Positions 23,131-31,001 of a stretch of DNA of 64,000 nt are shown here, in pieces (within the stretch, counting starts at the first letter, position 1; each line of letters starts with the position of its first letter). A program made the translations under genes and the position numbers. The notes under the pieces are model-generated. The model was not told the origin of the DNA. It ran no database searches and was given only the letters and a program-made list of their open reading frames with translations. The stretch covers positions 434,001 through 498,000 of the forward strand of contig CAWAFX010000002.1 in the NCBI GenBank assembly GCA_963781495.1, given 5' to 3'. The stretch is from Mayfieldus sp963781495. GTDB lineage: Bacteria > Actinomycetota > Thermoleophilia > Solirubrobacterales > 70-9.

Positions 23131-24516
23131 GTGGAAGCAGCCGAGCAGACCCGCCCCGACGAGGTCCGGATGGAGGACGTCGTCGCTCTCTGCAAGCGCC
23201 GCGGCTTCGTCTTTCCGACCTCCGAGATCTACGGCGGCCTCGGCTCGACCTACGACTACGGCCACTACGGCGTCCTGCTGCGCAACAACGTCAAGGGCGA
23301 GTGGTGGCGATCGATGCTGCAGGAGCGCGACGACATCGTCGCCCTGGACTCGGCAATCCTCCAGCACCCCCGCACCTGGGAGGCCTCCGGGCATCTCGAG
23401 GGCTTCACCGACCCGCTGGTCGACTGCCGGACCTGCGGGCAGCGCTTCCGCGCCGACAAGCTCGAAGACGCGGCCTGCGGAAAGAAGCCCTCCAAGCACC
23501 CGGGCGAGACCGAGCAGTGCGACCTCACCGAGGCGCGCCAGTTCAACCTCATGTTCCAGACCCACGTCGGGCCGGTGCTCGACGACGCCTCGGTCGCCTA
23601 CCTGCGGCCCGAGACGGCGCAGGGCATCTTCGTCAACTTCAAGAACGTGCTCCAGTTCTCGCGCCGCAAGCCGCCCTTCGGGATCGCCCAGATCGGCAAG
23701 TCGTTTCGCAACGAGATCACGACCGGCAACTTCGTCTTCCGCACCCGCGAGTTCGAGCAGATGGAGATGGAGTTCTTCGTCCCCCCCGACGAGGCCGACA
23801 AATGGCACCAGCACTGGATGGCCGAGCGGATGCGCTGGTACACCGACCTCGGCATCCGCCCCGACCACCTGCACCTGCGCGCCCACGACCCCGACGAGCT
23901 CTCCCACTACTCCAGCGCCACTTCCGACATCGAGTACCTGTTCCCGATGGGCTGGTCGGAGCTGGAGGGAATCGCCAACCGCGGCGACTTCGACCTCCGC
24001 CAGCACGCCGAGTTCTCGGGCGAGAAGCTCGAGTACTTCGACCAGGAGACCAAGGAGCGCTACGTCCCCCACGTGATCGAGCCGGCGGCCGGCGTCGACC
24101 GGGCGATGCTCGCCTTCCTCGTCGACGCCTACGACTCGGAGGAGGTCGAGGGCCGCCAGCGGATCGTGCTGCGCCTGCATCCGCGCATGGCGCCGGTCAA
24201 GGCCGCGGTGCTGCCGCTGGTCTCCAAGGAGGGGATGCCGGAGAAGGCCCGTGAGGTCTTCGACGCGGTGCGCAAGCGCGTCGGCGCCGAGTACGACGAG
24301 GGCGGATCGATCGGCAAGCGCTACAGGCGCCAGGACGAGATCGGCACCCCGTGGGGGATCACCGTCGACGGGCAGACGATGACCGACGACACCGTGACCC
24401 TGCGCGACCGCGACTCGCTCGACCAGCAGCGGGTGCCGATCGAGGGCCTCGCCGAGCAGCTCGCCGAGCGTCTCGAGCAGCCTTGGACCAGCCCGAAGCA
24501 GGGAGTGAGCGGATGA
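23131..24516 (+). CDS. glyQS: Glycyl-tRNA synthetase, single-chain dimeric type
   Basis: 461-residue class II synthetase of the alpha2 type (also called glyS). Seen: FPTSEIYGGLGSTYDYGHYG near the N-terminus, motif 2 FRNEITTGNFVFRTREFEQMEMEFF, the zinc-type insert DCRTCGQRFRADKLEDAACG, YLRPETAQGIFVNF, and motif 3 PAAGVDRAMLAFL, with the C-terminal anticodon-binding domain. The start is GTG at 23131 on the strength of the -10; an internal ATG at 23170 cannot be excluded. It is followed by the acyl-CoA ligase with an ATGA overlap, so the two genes are co-translated, an unexpected pairing. Confidence 0.95.
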   Translation: MEAAEQTRPDEVRMEDVVALCKRRGFVFPTSEIYGGLGSTYDYGHYGVLLRNNVKGEWWRSMLQERDDIVALDSAILQHPRTWEASGHLEGFTDPLVDCRTCGQRFRADKLEDAACGKKPSKHPGETEQCDLTEARQFNLMFQTHVGPVLDDASVAYLRPETAQGIFVNFKNVLQFSRRKPPFGIAQIGKSFRNEITTGNFVFRTREFEQMEMEFFVPPDEADKWHQHWMAERMRWYTDLGIRPDHLHLRAHDPDELSHYSSATSDIEYLFPMGWSELEGIANRGDFDLRQHAEFSGEKLEYFDQETKERYVPHVIEPAAGVDRAMLAFLVDAYDSEEVEGRQRIVLRLHPRMAPVKAAVLPLVSKEGMPEKAREVFDAVRKRVGAEYDEGGSIGKRYRRQDEIGTPWGITVDGQTMTDDTVTLRDRDSLDQQRVPIEGLAEQLAERLEQPWTSPKQGVSG

Positions 24517-26072
24517 ACCTGGCCGAGATTCTCAGCGCCAGCACCGAGCGCGACCCCGACAAGGTGGCGGTGAAGCTCGACGAGGCCGAGCTGACCTACG
24601 CGGAGCTTGACGACGCCAGCGCCCGGGTCGGCGCGTTTCTGCGCTCGCAGGGCCTGGTGCCCGGCGACCGGGTCGGGCTGATGCTTCCCAACCAGCTCCA
24701 GTTCCCGATCATCTACTACGGCATCCTGCGCGCCGGCGGGATCGTGGTGCCGATGAACGTAATGCTGAAGCGCCGCGAGATCGACTACTTCTGCGACGAC
24801 CCCGGCTCGCGTCTGCTGCTGGCCTGGCACGACCTCGCCGAAGAGACCGAGCCGGGCACGGCCGAGTGCGAGACCGAACTGATCGAGATCGAGCCGGGCT
24901 CGTTCGCGGAGCTGCTCGACTCGACCGACCCCGACCCTCAGATCCACGACGCCTCAGAATCCGACACCGCGGTGATCCTCTACACGTCGGGGACGACCGG
25001 CCGCCCCAAGGGCGCCGAGCTGACCCACCTCAACCTTTCGCTCAACTGCCAGATCGCCGCCGAGATGGTGCTGGACCTGCAGCGCGACGACGTCGTCCTC
25101 GGCGCGTTGCCGCTCTTTCACTCCTTCGGGCAGACGGTGAGCATGAACTCGACGATCTGCACCGGCGCCTGCCTGAGCCTGCTGCCGCGCTTTGACCCGA
25201 CCAAGGCGCTGGAGATCTTCGAGCGCGACCGGGTCAACGTCTTCCAGGGCGTGCCGACGATGTACGGGGCGATACTCAACCACCCTGAACGCGAGAGCTA
25301 CACCACCCATCTCGCCCGCTGCATGTCAGGCGGGGCGGCGATGCCGGTCGAGGTGATGCGGGCCTTCGAGAAGGCCTTCGGCGCCAAGATCCTCGAGGGA
25401 TACGGGCTCTCGGAGACCTCTCCGGTCTCTTGCTCGAACCCGCCCGAGGGCGAGCGCAAGCCGGGCTCGATCGGGATCCCGATCCGCGGGGTCGAGATGG
25501 CTGTGCTCGACGAGGACGGCAACGAGGTCGAGCCCGAGGGGGTCGGCGAGATCGTGATCCGCGGCCACAACATCATGAAGGGCTACTGGCAGCGCCCCGA
25601 GGCGACCGAGGAGGCGATGCGCGGAGGGTGGTTTCACTCCGGCGACATCGGCCGTCGCGACGAAGACGGCTACTTCTACATCGTCGACCGCATCAAGGAC
25701 ATGATCATCCGCGGCGGCTACAACGTCTTCCCGCGTGAGGTCGAGGAGGTGCTCTACGAGCATCCCGACGTGCTCGAAGCGGCCGTGGTCGGGGTACCGG
25801 ACGACTCGCTCGGCGAGGAGGTCGGCGCCGCGGTGGTGCTGCGCGACGGTGCCGAGGCCAGCGGCGAGGACCTCAGCGCGCACGTCAAGTCACAGCTGGC
25901 CGCCTACAAGTATCCGCGGGTGGTCTGGTTCCTGGACGAGCTGCCGAAGGGACCGACCGGGAAGATCCTCAAGCGCGAGATCCAACCGCCTGCGGCGGCT
26001 GACCAGCCCGTCAGGGCTCCCAGCGCTCGCCCTGCATGTTCCGCTCCATCCCGTAATAGACGAAGTTCATGA
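24513..26072 (+). CDS. Acyl-CoA ligase / long-chain fatty-acid-CoA synthetase
   Basis: 519 residues, ANL adenylating superfamily. Activates a carboxylic acid via acyl-AMP and then transfers to CoA. Motifs: YTSGTTGRPKG (AMP binding), GYGLSETSPV, GWFHSGDIG, DRIKDMIIRGGYNVFPREVEE (hinge), and the C-terminal lysine in GPTGKILKRE. The ATG at 24513 overlaps the glycyl-tRNA synthetase stop by 4 bp. The real enzyme normally ends soon after KILKRE; the last about 30 residues (Ser/Arg/Pro-rich) come from read-through of a hairpin repeat and overlap the TetR gene by 62 bp. Substrate chain length is unknown; nearby TetR and R2lox genes suggest lipid metabolism. Confidence 0.9.
   Translation: MNLAEILSASTERDPDKVAVKLDEAELTYAELDDASARVGAFLRSQGLVPGDRVGLMLPNQLQFPIIYYGILRAGGIVVPMNVMLKRREIDYFCDDPGSRLLLAWHDLAEETEPGTAECETELIEIEPGSFAELLDSTDPDPQIHDASESDTAVILYTSGTTGRPKGAELTHLNLSLNCQIAAEMVLDLQRDDVVLGALPLFHSFGQTVSMNSTICTGACLSLLPRFDPTKALEIFERDRVNVFQGVPTMYGAILNHPERESYTTHLARCMSGGAAMPVEVMRAFEKAFGAKILEGYGLSETSPVSCSNPPEGERKPGSIGIPIRGVEMAVLDEDGNEVEPEGVGEIVIRGHNIMKGYWQRPEATEEAMRGGWFHSGDIGRRDEDGYFYIVDRIKDMIIRGGYNVFPREVEEVLYEHPDVLEAAVVGVPDDSLGEEVGAAVVLRDGAEASGEDLSAHVKSQLAAYKYPRVVWFLDELPKGPTGKILKREIQPPAAADQPVRAPSARPACSAPSRNRRSS
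25986..26008 (+). repeat. Half copy of the tandem-hairpin repeat
   Basis: CCGCC-TGC-GGCGG followed by CTGACCAGCC matches the first hairpin and spacer of the 46907 copy. It sits inside the 3' end of the acyl-CoA ligase gene and may account for its non-conserved tail. The second hairpin is absent. Confidence 0.35.
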
Positions 26073-26625
26073 TCGCCTGCACGAGGCGGCCGCGCGGGAC
26101 CTCGCGATTGTCGTCCCACCAGTTGGCGAGCGCCCGCATCGCGCCGACCAGCTGCTGAGCCCAGAACTCGATTCGCAGCTTGGCCTCCTCGATGCCCTGC
26201 TCCTGCTCGACATCCGCCGGCATGTCGGCGCGGGCCAGGGCGGCGATCGCATGCGCCATGTCCCCCTGCCCGCCGCCGACCGTGGTCGCGTCGGTCGCCT
26301 CCAGCGGGCTGCGCACCATCAGCCGCCAGGGCTCGCGGTTCTCCTCGACGAAGGAGAAGAAGGCTTCAGCGCCCCGGCGCAGCCGCCCCTCGGGCGAGTC
26401 CGGCGCGGAGAGGGCCGAGATCACGCGCTCCAGCAGGTCGTGGCGGTAGCGGCCCAGCAGCGCCTCGTGCAGGTCGCGCTTGGACGGGAAGTGCTCGTAG
26501 ATCAGTGCCTTGGAGATCCCGGCCCGACCCGCCACTCCCTCCAGCGAGGTGTCGTGAAAGCCGCTGAGCGAGAACTCGTCCAGCGCCGCGTCGAGAATCA
26601 CTTCGCGGCGATCGGCGGCGGACAT
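26011..26625 (-). CDS. TetR-family repressor
   Basis: 204 residues from the ATG at 26625, supported by GGAGGGAG upstream; a GTG at 26667 would add 14 Arg-rich residues. N-terminal HTH: REVILDAALDEFSLSGFHDTSLEGVAGRAGISKALIYEHFPSKRDL (abbreviated family core, helix-turn-helix at about 32-52). The ligand domain is helical with conserved WAQQLVGAMRALANWW. It lies between the acyl-CoA ligase (3' overlap of 62 bp) and the R2lox-SCP2 gene, from which it diverges. The CTGAC-N5-GTCAG palindrome in between is the likely operator. Inducer unknown; a fatty acid or acyl-CoA is a fair guess. Confidence 0.88.
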   Translation of the reverse strand: MSAADRREVILDAALDEFSLSGFHDTSLEGVAGRAGISKALIYEHFPSKRDLHEALLGRYRHDLLERVISALSAPDSPEGRLRRGAEAFFSFVEENREPWRLMVRSPLEATDATTVGGGQGDMAHAIAALARADMPADVEQEQGIEEAKLRIEFWAQQLVGAMRALANWWDDNREVPRGRLVQAIMNFVYYGMERNMQGERWEP

Positions 26626-26682
26626 CCGCCGCCGTCTCCCTCCACCTTCTTCTGTGACCGACCTCACCTGAGTACCAAATAT

Positions 26683-26697
26683 CTGACTAGCGGTCAG
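26683..26697. promoter_or_regulatory. TetR operator candidate CTGAC-N5-GTCAG
   Basis: Perfect 5-bp inverted repeat with TAGCG centre in the gap between the divergent TetR and R2lox genes. AT-richer than its surroundings (TAACTGAC / GTCAGTTATT). A partial repeat CCGTCAGTCAGG follows at about 26720. Confidence 0.5.
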
Positions 26698-26745
26698 TTA
26701 TTCTAATCCTCACCCACGAACCGTCAGTCAGGAGATCGATCTGCA

Positions 26746-28020
26746 ATGTCCGTCGCAGCCCAGGCATCCGCAACCGGCGACATCACCTACGAGGACCTCT
26801 ACCGGCGCTGGGAGCACGGCAACTGGTCGGCCTACGACCTCGACTTCTCAGGCGATCGCCCCGGATGGGAGGCGTTGAGCGAGATCCAGCGCCGCTCGGC
26901 GCTCTGGATCTACTCGATGTTCTTCTACGGCGAGGACTCGGTCGCCGACAACCTCTCCCCCTACATCGACGCGGCGCCGAAGGAGGAGCAGAAGTACTTC
27001 CTCGCCACACAGCAGGTCGACGAGGCGCGGCACGCGGTCTTCTTCCACCGCTTCTTTCGCGAGGTGATCGAGGCCGGCGATTCGATCTCCTCGACCCTCG
27101 CCTACACCCTGCCCCAGCTCGGCTGGGGCTACCGCGGGGTCTTCGATCGCCTCGACGTGATGGCGGACGAGCTGCGGCGCGACCGCTCGCTGCCCAAGTT
27201 CGCGCAGGCGATCGCCCTCTACCACATGGTCGTCGAGGCGGCGCTCGCCCAGCCGGGCCAGCACTACATCGAGGACTACTTCGTCAAGGCGGGATCGATG
27301 CCCGCCTTCAGCGAGGGGATGGGCAACGTCTCGCGCGACGAGCAGCGCCACATCGGCTTCGGCGTCAAGGCTCTGGCGGAGATGTTCGCCGAGTCGGAGG
27401 AGTGCAAGCAGGCGGTGGTCGAGCTGCTGCGCGAGGTGCTGCCCTTCCTGCCGGCCGTCTTCGTGCCACCGGGCTGGGACGAGCGCTACACGACCGAGTA
27501 CGGGTTCACGATCGAGCAGATCTACGGCTTCGGCATGCGCTCGGTGGAGGCCAAGTGGCGGGCCACCGGCTACCCGCTGGAGGACATGCCGCCCGACGTC
27601 TACCCGCTCGACCGCTCGCTGCCGCACGAGCAGCGTGCCGCCCAGCAGGTGAAGCTGCTGAAGGCCGGGATCATCGGCGAGCCGAACGGACGCCCCGACT
27701 CGAGCCCCGAGAGTCAGCGGCTGCTGTTCGAGCTGATCGGCCGCAGCGCCAGGACGGCGCCGGTCGACGGGCGCCCGCTGGTCTTCCAGTTCCACTTCCG
27801 CGACGCCGACCCCTGGCATCTCGTCGTCGACAACGGCTCCACCCGGGCCGAGCCCGGCGACGCGCCGAAGCCGGATCTCACCGTCGACACCGACTGGACG
27901 CAGCTGATCGAGATCACGACCCGGGGCGAGAACCCGCTGCGGGCGCTGGCCCGCAGGCGTCTGCGCCCGCACGGCTCGGTGCGCGGCTTCCGCGGCTTGG
28001 CGAAGGCCTTCGGGCCCTAA
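26746..28020 (+). CDS. R2-like ligand-binding oxidase fused to a C-terminal SCP2 domain
   Basis: 424 residues. Residues 15-300 form a ribonucleotide-reductase-R2-like four-helix bundle. The six metal ligands are at E63, E93, H96, E164, E199 and H202 (motifs YGED, DEARH, VVEAAL, DEQRH). V66 and Y159 match the Val-Tyr pair that forms an ether cross-link in R2lox proteins: V is +3 from the first ligand and Y is -5 from the fourth. This points to an R2lox (Mn/Fe, long-chain fatty-acid-binding oxidase) rather than true R2. Residues about 320-424 (FQFHFRDADPWHLVVDNG ... PDLTVDTDWTQLIEI) look like an SCP2 sterol/lipid-binding domain. A weak AGGAG lies about 11 nt upstream. Divergent from a TetR gene and convergent with an amidase. 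Confidence 0.8.
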   Translation: MSVAAQASATGDITYEDLYRRWEHGNWSAYDLDFSGDRPGWEALSEIQRRSALWIYSMFFYGEDSVADNLSPYIDAAPKEEQKYFLATQQVDEARHAVFFHRFFREVIEAGDSISSTLAYTLPQLGWGYRGVFDRLDVMADELRRDRSLPKFAQAIALYHMVVEAALAQPGQHYIEDYFVKAGSMPAFSEGMGNVSRDEQRHIGFGVKALAEMFAESEECKQAVVELLREVLPFLPAVFVPPGWDERYTTEYGFTIEQIYGFGMRSVEAKWRATGYPLEDMPPDVYPLDRSLPHEQRAAQQVKLLKAGIIGEPNGRPDSSPESQRLLFELIGRSARTAPVDGRPLVFQFHFRDADPWHLVVDNGSTRAEPGDAPKPDLTVDTDWTQLIEITTRGENPLRALARRRLRPHGSVRGFRGLAKAFGP

Positions 28021-29438
28021 CTGATCGGCGGCACTGCCGCCCACGGCCGCTCGGACTCCAGCTGCGCGGCGAGCGAGAGCAGCGTGCCCTCCTCGCCGTA
28101 GCGGCCGATCAGCTGCACCGCCAGCGGCATCCCGTCGCCGCCGAACCCGGCGGGGACCGAGGCAGCCGGATTGCCGAGGTGGTTCCAGGTCGCGGTGAAG
28201 GGATAGAAGCGGATCTGGCCGAGCAGGATCCGCATCGCGCTGCGCCCCTCCCACTTGCGGATCGGCAGGGCCGTCCCCCCCATCACCGGAGTGATCAGGA
28301 CGTCGAACTGGTCGAACAGCCGCCAGATCCGCTCGCGGTCGCGTTGCAGCCCCTCGTTGCGCGCCCGTTCCAGCATCCGCTCCGAGACCAGCCCCCCGAT
28401 CTGCCCCAGCCGGCGGCTGCGCAGCTCGAGCCGCTCCGGGTACGGGGTGAGGGCGACGTCGTCGTGGATGCCGCGCACGTAGCGGGCCGAGAACTGGTTG
28501 CCGACCGTGCCCCAGTCCGGGTCCTGCTCGGTGACCTGGTGCCCGAGCGAGCGCAGCAGCTCGCCGGTCTCGAGCACCGCGCCCTTGACCTCGTCGGAGA
28601 TCGTCGGTGGGGCGATCCCCCGCACCGGCTTTACCGACCAGGCAATTCGCAGCTTGCCCGGGGGGGTCTGGGCCGACTCGGCGAAGGGGTGTTCGGGGGG
28701 CGGCGGCGCACCTCGCTCACTGGAGCCGCCACTGGTCAGGTCGAGATAGAGGGCGCTGTCGAGCACCGTGCGGCTGAGACAGCCGTTGACCGACATCCCG
28801 TTCCAATGCTCGGCTTCGGGCGCAAGGGCGTCGGGCGCGATCGGGATCCGGCCCCGGGTCGGCTTCAGCCCGAAGATGCCGCAGGATGAGGCGGGGATGC
28901 GAATCGAGCCGGCGCCGTCGGATGCAGAGGCCAGCGGCACCATCCCGGAGGCGACCGCCGCCCCGCTGCCGCCGCTGGAGCCGCCGGTCGAGCGCTGGTC
29001 GTTCCAGGGGTTCCGGGTCACCCCCCAGGTCGCCGACTCGGTGAAGCCGAAGATCGCCAGCTCGGGCAGGTTCGTCTTGCCGATCACGATCGCGCCGGCC
29101 TCGCGCAGCCGCCGCACCATCTCGGTGTCGGCCTTGGCCGGTTCGGGAAACGCGTCGGTGCCGTGGAAGCTGGGCTCGCCGGCGAGGTCGTGGCCGTCCT
29201 TGAGCGCTATCGGCACTCCGAGCAGCGGCCGCTCGTCGCCCGCCTGCAGCCGCGCCTCCGCCTGCTGAGCCTCGGCCAGCGCGCGCTCGGCGAGGACGAC
29301 GCGAAAGGCGTTCAGGCGCGGTTCGAGGCGCTCGATCCGCTCCAGCTGCATCCGCACCAGCTCGGTCGGCGAGACCTCCTTGCTGCGGACCATCTGCGCC
29401 AGCTGAGTGGCGCCGGCAAATGCGAGGTCGTCATTCAT
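28017..29438 (-). CDS. Amidase signature family enzyme
   Basis: 473 residues from the ATG at 29438. The Ser-cisSer-Lys triad is present: K80 in GVPIALKDG, the Gly/Ser-rich GGSSGGSG (S154/S155), and the nucleophile S178 in DGAGSIRIPAS. GLKPTRGR follows, as in family members. It hydrolyses a carboxamide; candidates include fatty amides and aryl amides. It is not GatA: no gatB or gatC is nearby, and the C-terminal region differs. The ATG at 29438 is preferred to an upstream TTG; TATGCT lies 8 nt before it. The stop overlaps the R2lox stop (CTAA). Confidence 0.88.
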   Translation of the reverse strand: MNDDLAFAGATQLAQMVRSKEVSPTELVRMQLERIERLEPRLNAFRVVLAERALAEAQQAEARLQAGDERPLLGVPIALKDGHDLAGEPSFHGTDAFPEPAKADTEMVRRLREAGAIVIGKTNLPELAIFGFTESATWGVTRNPWNDQRSTGGSSGGSGAAVASGMVPLASASDGAGSIRIPASSCGIFGLKPTRGRIPIAPDALAPEAEHWNGMSVNGCLSRTVLDSALYLDLTSGGSSERGAPPPPEHPFAESAQTPPGKLRIAWSVKPVRGIAPPTISDEVKGAVLETGELLRSLGHQVTEQDPDWGTVGNQFSARYVRGIHDDVALTPYPERLELRSRRLGQIGGLVSERMLERARNEGLQRDRERIWRLFDQFDVLITPVMGGTALPIRKWEGRSAMRILLGQIRFYPFTATWNHLGNPAASVPAGFGGDGMPLAVQLIGRYGEEGTLLSLAAQLESERPWAAVPPIS

Positions 29439-29446
29439 CGCGGCCA

Positions 29447-29452
29447 AGCATA
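29447..29452 (-). promoter_or_regulatory. -10 element TATGCT for the amidase gene
   Basis: TATGCT on the minus strand ends 8 nt before the ATG at 29438; no ribosome-binding site. Confidence 0.4.
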
Positions 29453-29519
29453 TGTCCGCGCCGTGGCGCGGCAGCCCGTTTTGTCTTCAAGGAGGACGGC
29501 TAGACTGCCGCGACTTTCG

Positions 29520-30347
29520 ATGAGCTCTGATGCGGGCAGGCGGAGAGTGAGGCGGGTCCTGGCAGCGGGGCTTATGTGCGCGACGGCCCTGGCGCTGGTC
29601 GGCGCCGCCGCTGGCGCGGGGCAGTCCCGCTACTCCGGCGGCGATGCGCCCGAGAACGGCGAGAACCCGTGCACCGGCCCGGAGGCGGCGCAGCTTCTCT
29701 GCCCCAATCTGCGGATGTCGAAGCCGAGCCAGATATTCATCTCCACCAGCCGCGGCGGACGGCGGCTGCTGCACGCCCAGAGCAGCGTCAACAGCCGCGG
29801 CAAGGGGCCGATGGAGATCCGCGGCCAGCGGATTCCCGGCACCCGACTGATGCGGGTCAATCAGCGCATCCACCGCAAGGGCGGCGGCAAGCTGGTCATC
29901 CAGACCCAGGGCCGCCTCGCCTTCTACCCGGTTCCGGGCCAGTACCGATACTGGAAGTTCCGCGACGCGGCCCGGTTCGAGATCTGGAGCGTCGACGGCA
30001 GCGGCGCTCCCCTGCAACGGCTGCGCACCGGGCCGAAGTTCTACTACTGCCTGCGCGACCTCGAGCGCACCAAGCCCTCGCCCAACTCCCCCGGCCATCG
30101 CGTCTACCCGGGCTGCAACCAGGACCCGAACAAGAAGGCCGTCGTCCTCGGCACCTCGGTCGGCTGGTCGGACATCTACCCCGCCGACTACAACCAGCAG
30201 TACGTCAACGTCAGCGGCCTGCGCGGATGTTTCGCCTTCTACATGGAGGCCGACCCCAAGAACCACCTGCGGGAGTCGAACGAGAACGACAACCGCTCCC
30301 GCACCCTGGTCCGCCTGCCCTCCGGGCGGCAGGTGCACCGCTGCTGA
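29520..30347 (+). CDS. Secreted lysyl-oxidase-like domain protein lacking the His copper cluster
   Basis: 275 residues with a signal peptide (RRVLAAGLMCATALALVGAAAGA). The C-terminal half aligns with the lysyl oxidase domain of secreted actinobacterial proteins: GWSDIYPADYNQQYVNVSG (tyrosine-loop region) and MEADPKNHLRESNENDN. In copper amine-oxidase members a His-rich motif (about HNHWHxxxFARYEL) precedes this; here the equivalent stretch, 139-154, reads PGQYRYWKFRDAARFEIW, with no histidine. So copper binding and catalysis are probably lost, and the protein may act as a binding or structural module. Six cysteines may form disulfides. TAGACT lies 13 nt upstream of the ATG. Confidence 0.7.
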   Translation: MSSDAGRRRVRRVLAAGLMCATALALVGAAAGAGQSRYSGGDAPENGENPCTGPEAAQLLCPNLRMSKPSQIFISTSRGGRRLLHAQSSVNSRGKGPMEIRGQRIPGTRLMRVNQRIHRKGGGKLVIQTQGRLAFYPVPGQYRYWKFRDAARFEIWSVDGSGAPLQRLRTGPKFYYCLRDLERTKPSPNSPGHRVYPGCNQDPNKKAVVLGTSVGWSDIYPADYNQQYVNVSGLRGCFAFYMEADPKNHLRESNENDNRSRTLVRLPSGRQVHRC

Positions 30348-30360
30348 CCGGCTGGGCCCG

Positions 30361-30972
30361 CTAGCTCTGGTCGGTGAGCAGGTAGCGCGCCGTGGCCTTG
30401 CTGGCGGCGAGCAGGCCGGAGTGGTCCTGGCCCGGCGCCGACAGGGCCTGGAGCGCGAAGCCGTCGCCGGTGGCGAAGAGGTAAGCCGCGATCGTCTCGG
30501 CGTCGTAGCGCAGGTTGAGCACCCCTTCAGTCTCCTTGGCACGCAAAATGTCACCGACATGCCCGCGCGTGCGCTGGAAGAGCTGGCCCAGCTCACGCTG
30601 GATGTCCGGGTTGCGGCGCCCGGCGCTGAAGAGCTCGAACAGCAGCAGGAAGTAACCGGGCTCGTTCTCGATCAGGTCGAGCAGGTAGGTGACGAGGACG
30701 TCGAGGACGTCGTCGACCGTCTTCGCCCGGGCCAGCGGCTCGTCGAGCATCTCGATCCGCAGCGTGGTGTCGCGGCGCACGACCTCGACCAGCAGCCGCT
30801 CCTTGGTGCCGAAGTAGTAGTGCAGAAGGCCGCGGCTGACCCCCGCCTCGCGGGCGACGTGCTCGAAGGTCGAACCGGCGGCGCCGCGCTCGCCGACGCT
30901 GGTCCGCATCGCGTCGACGATGCGCTGCGCCTTCTCGCCGGTCAGCTCGCGTTCTGGTGCGGCAGCCTCCAT
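30361..30972 (-). CDS. TetR-family transcriptional regulator
   Basis: 203 residues. HTH region: GSTFEHVAREAGVSRGLLHYYFGTKERLL (about 33-61), classical TetR. The C-terminal ligand domain is helical, includes YLLDLIENEPGYFLLLFELFSAGRRNPDI, and resembles AcrR/QacR-type regulators. No palindrome was found next to its start. TAGACT lies exactly 6 nt before the ATG, so the mRNA is probably leaderless. It ends 13 bp from the LOX-like gene stop (convergent). The upstream neighbour on the same strand (beyond 29 bp) is a metallo-beta-lactamase-fold hydrolase, a possible target. Confidence 0.87.
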   Translation of the reverse strand: MEAAAPERELTGEKAQRIVDAMRTSVGERGAAGSTFEHVAREAGVSRGLLHYYFGTKERLLVEVVRRDTTLRIEMLDEPLARAKTVDDVLDVLVTYLLDLIENEPGYFLLLFELFSAGRRNPDIQRELGQLFQRTRGHVGDILRAKETEGVLNLRYDAETIAAYLFATGDGFALQALSAPGQDHSGLLAASKATARYLLTDQS

Positions 30973-30978
30973 GCGGAA

Positions 30979-30984
30979 AGTCTA
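30979..30984 (-). promoter_or_regulatory. -10 element TAGACT for the TetR gene
   Basis: TAGACT, 6 nt, ATG at 30972 on the minus strand; identical hexamer and spacing to the tatD promoter. Confidence 0.45.
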
Positions 30985-31001
30985 TTCGCGTCGGACGACC
31001 G

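Noticed and set aside
26865..28889. A 674-codon plus-strand frame over the R2lox and amidase genes
   Set aside because: Composition is Arg/Gly/Ala-rich with no domain; it is an out-of-frame shadow in high-GC DNA crossing real genes on both strands.
28017..29438. Amidase as GatA of the Glu-tRNA amidotransferase
   Set aside because: No gatB or gatC nearby and the C-terminal region does not follow GatA; the generic amidase assignment is safer.
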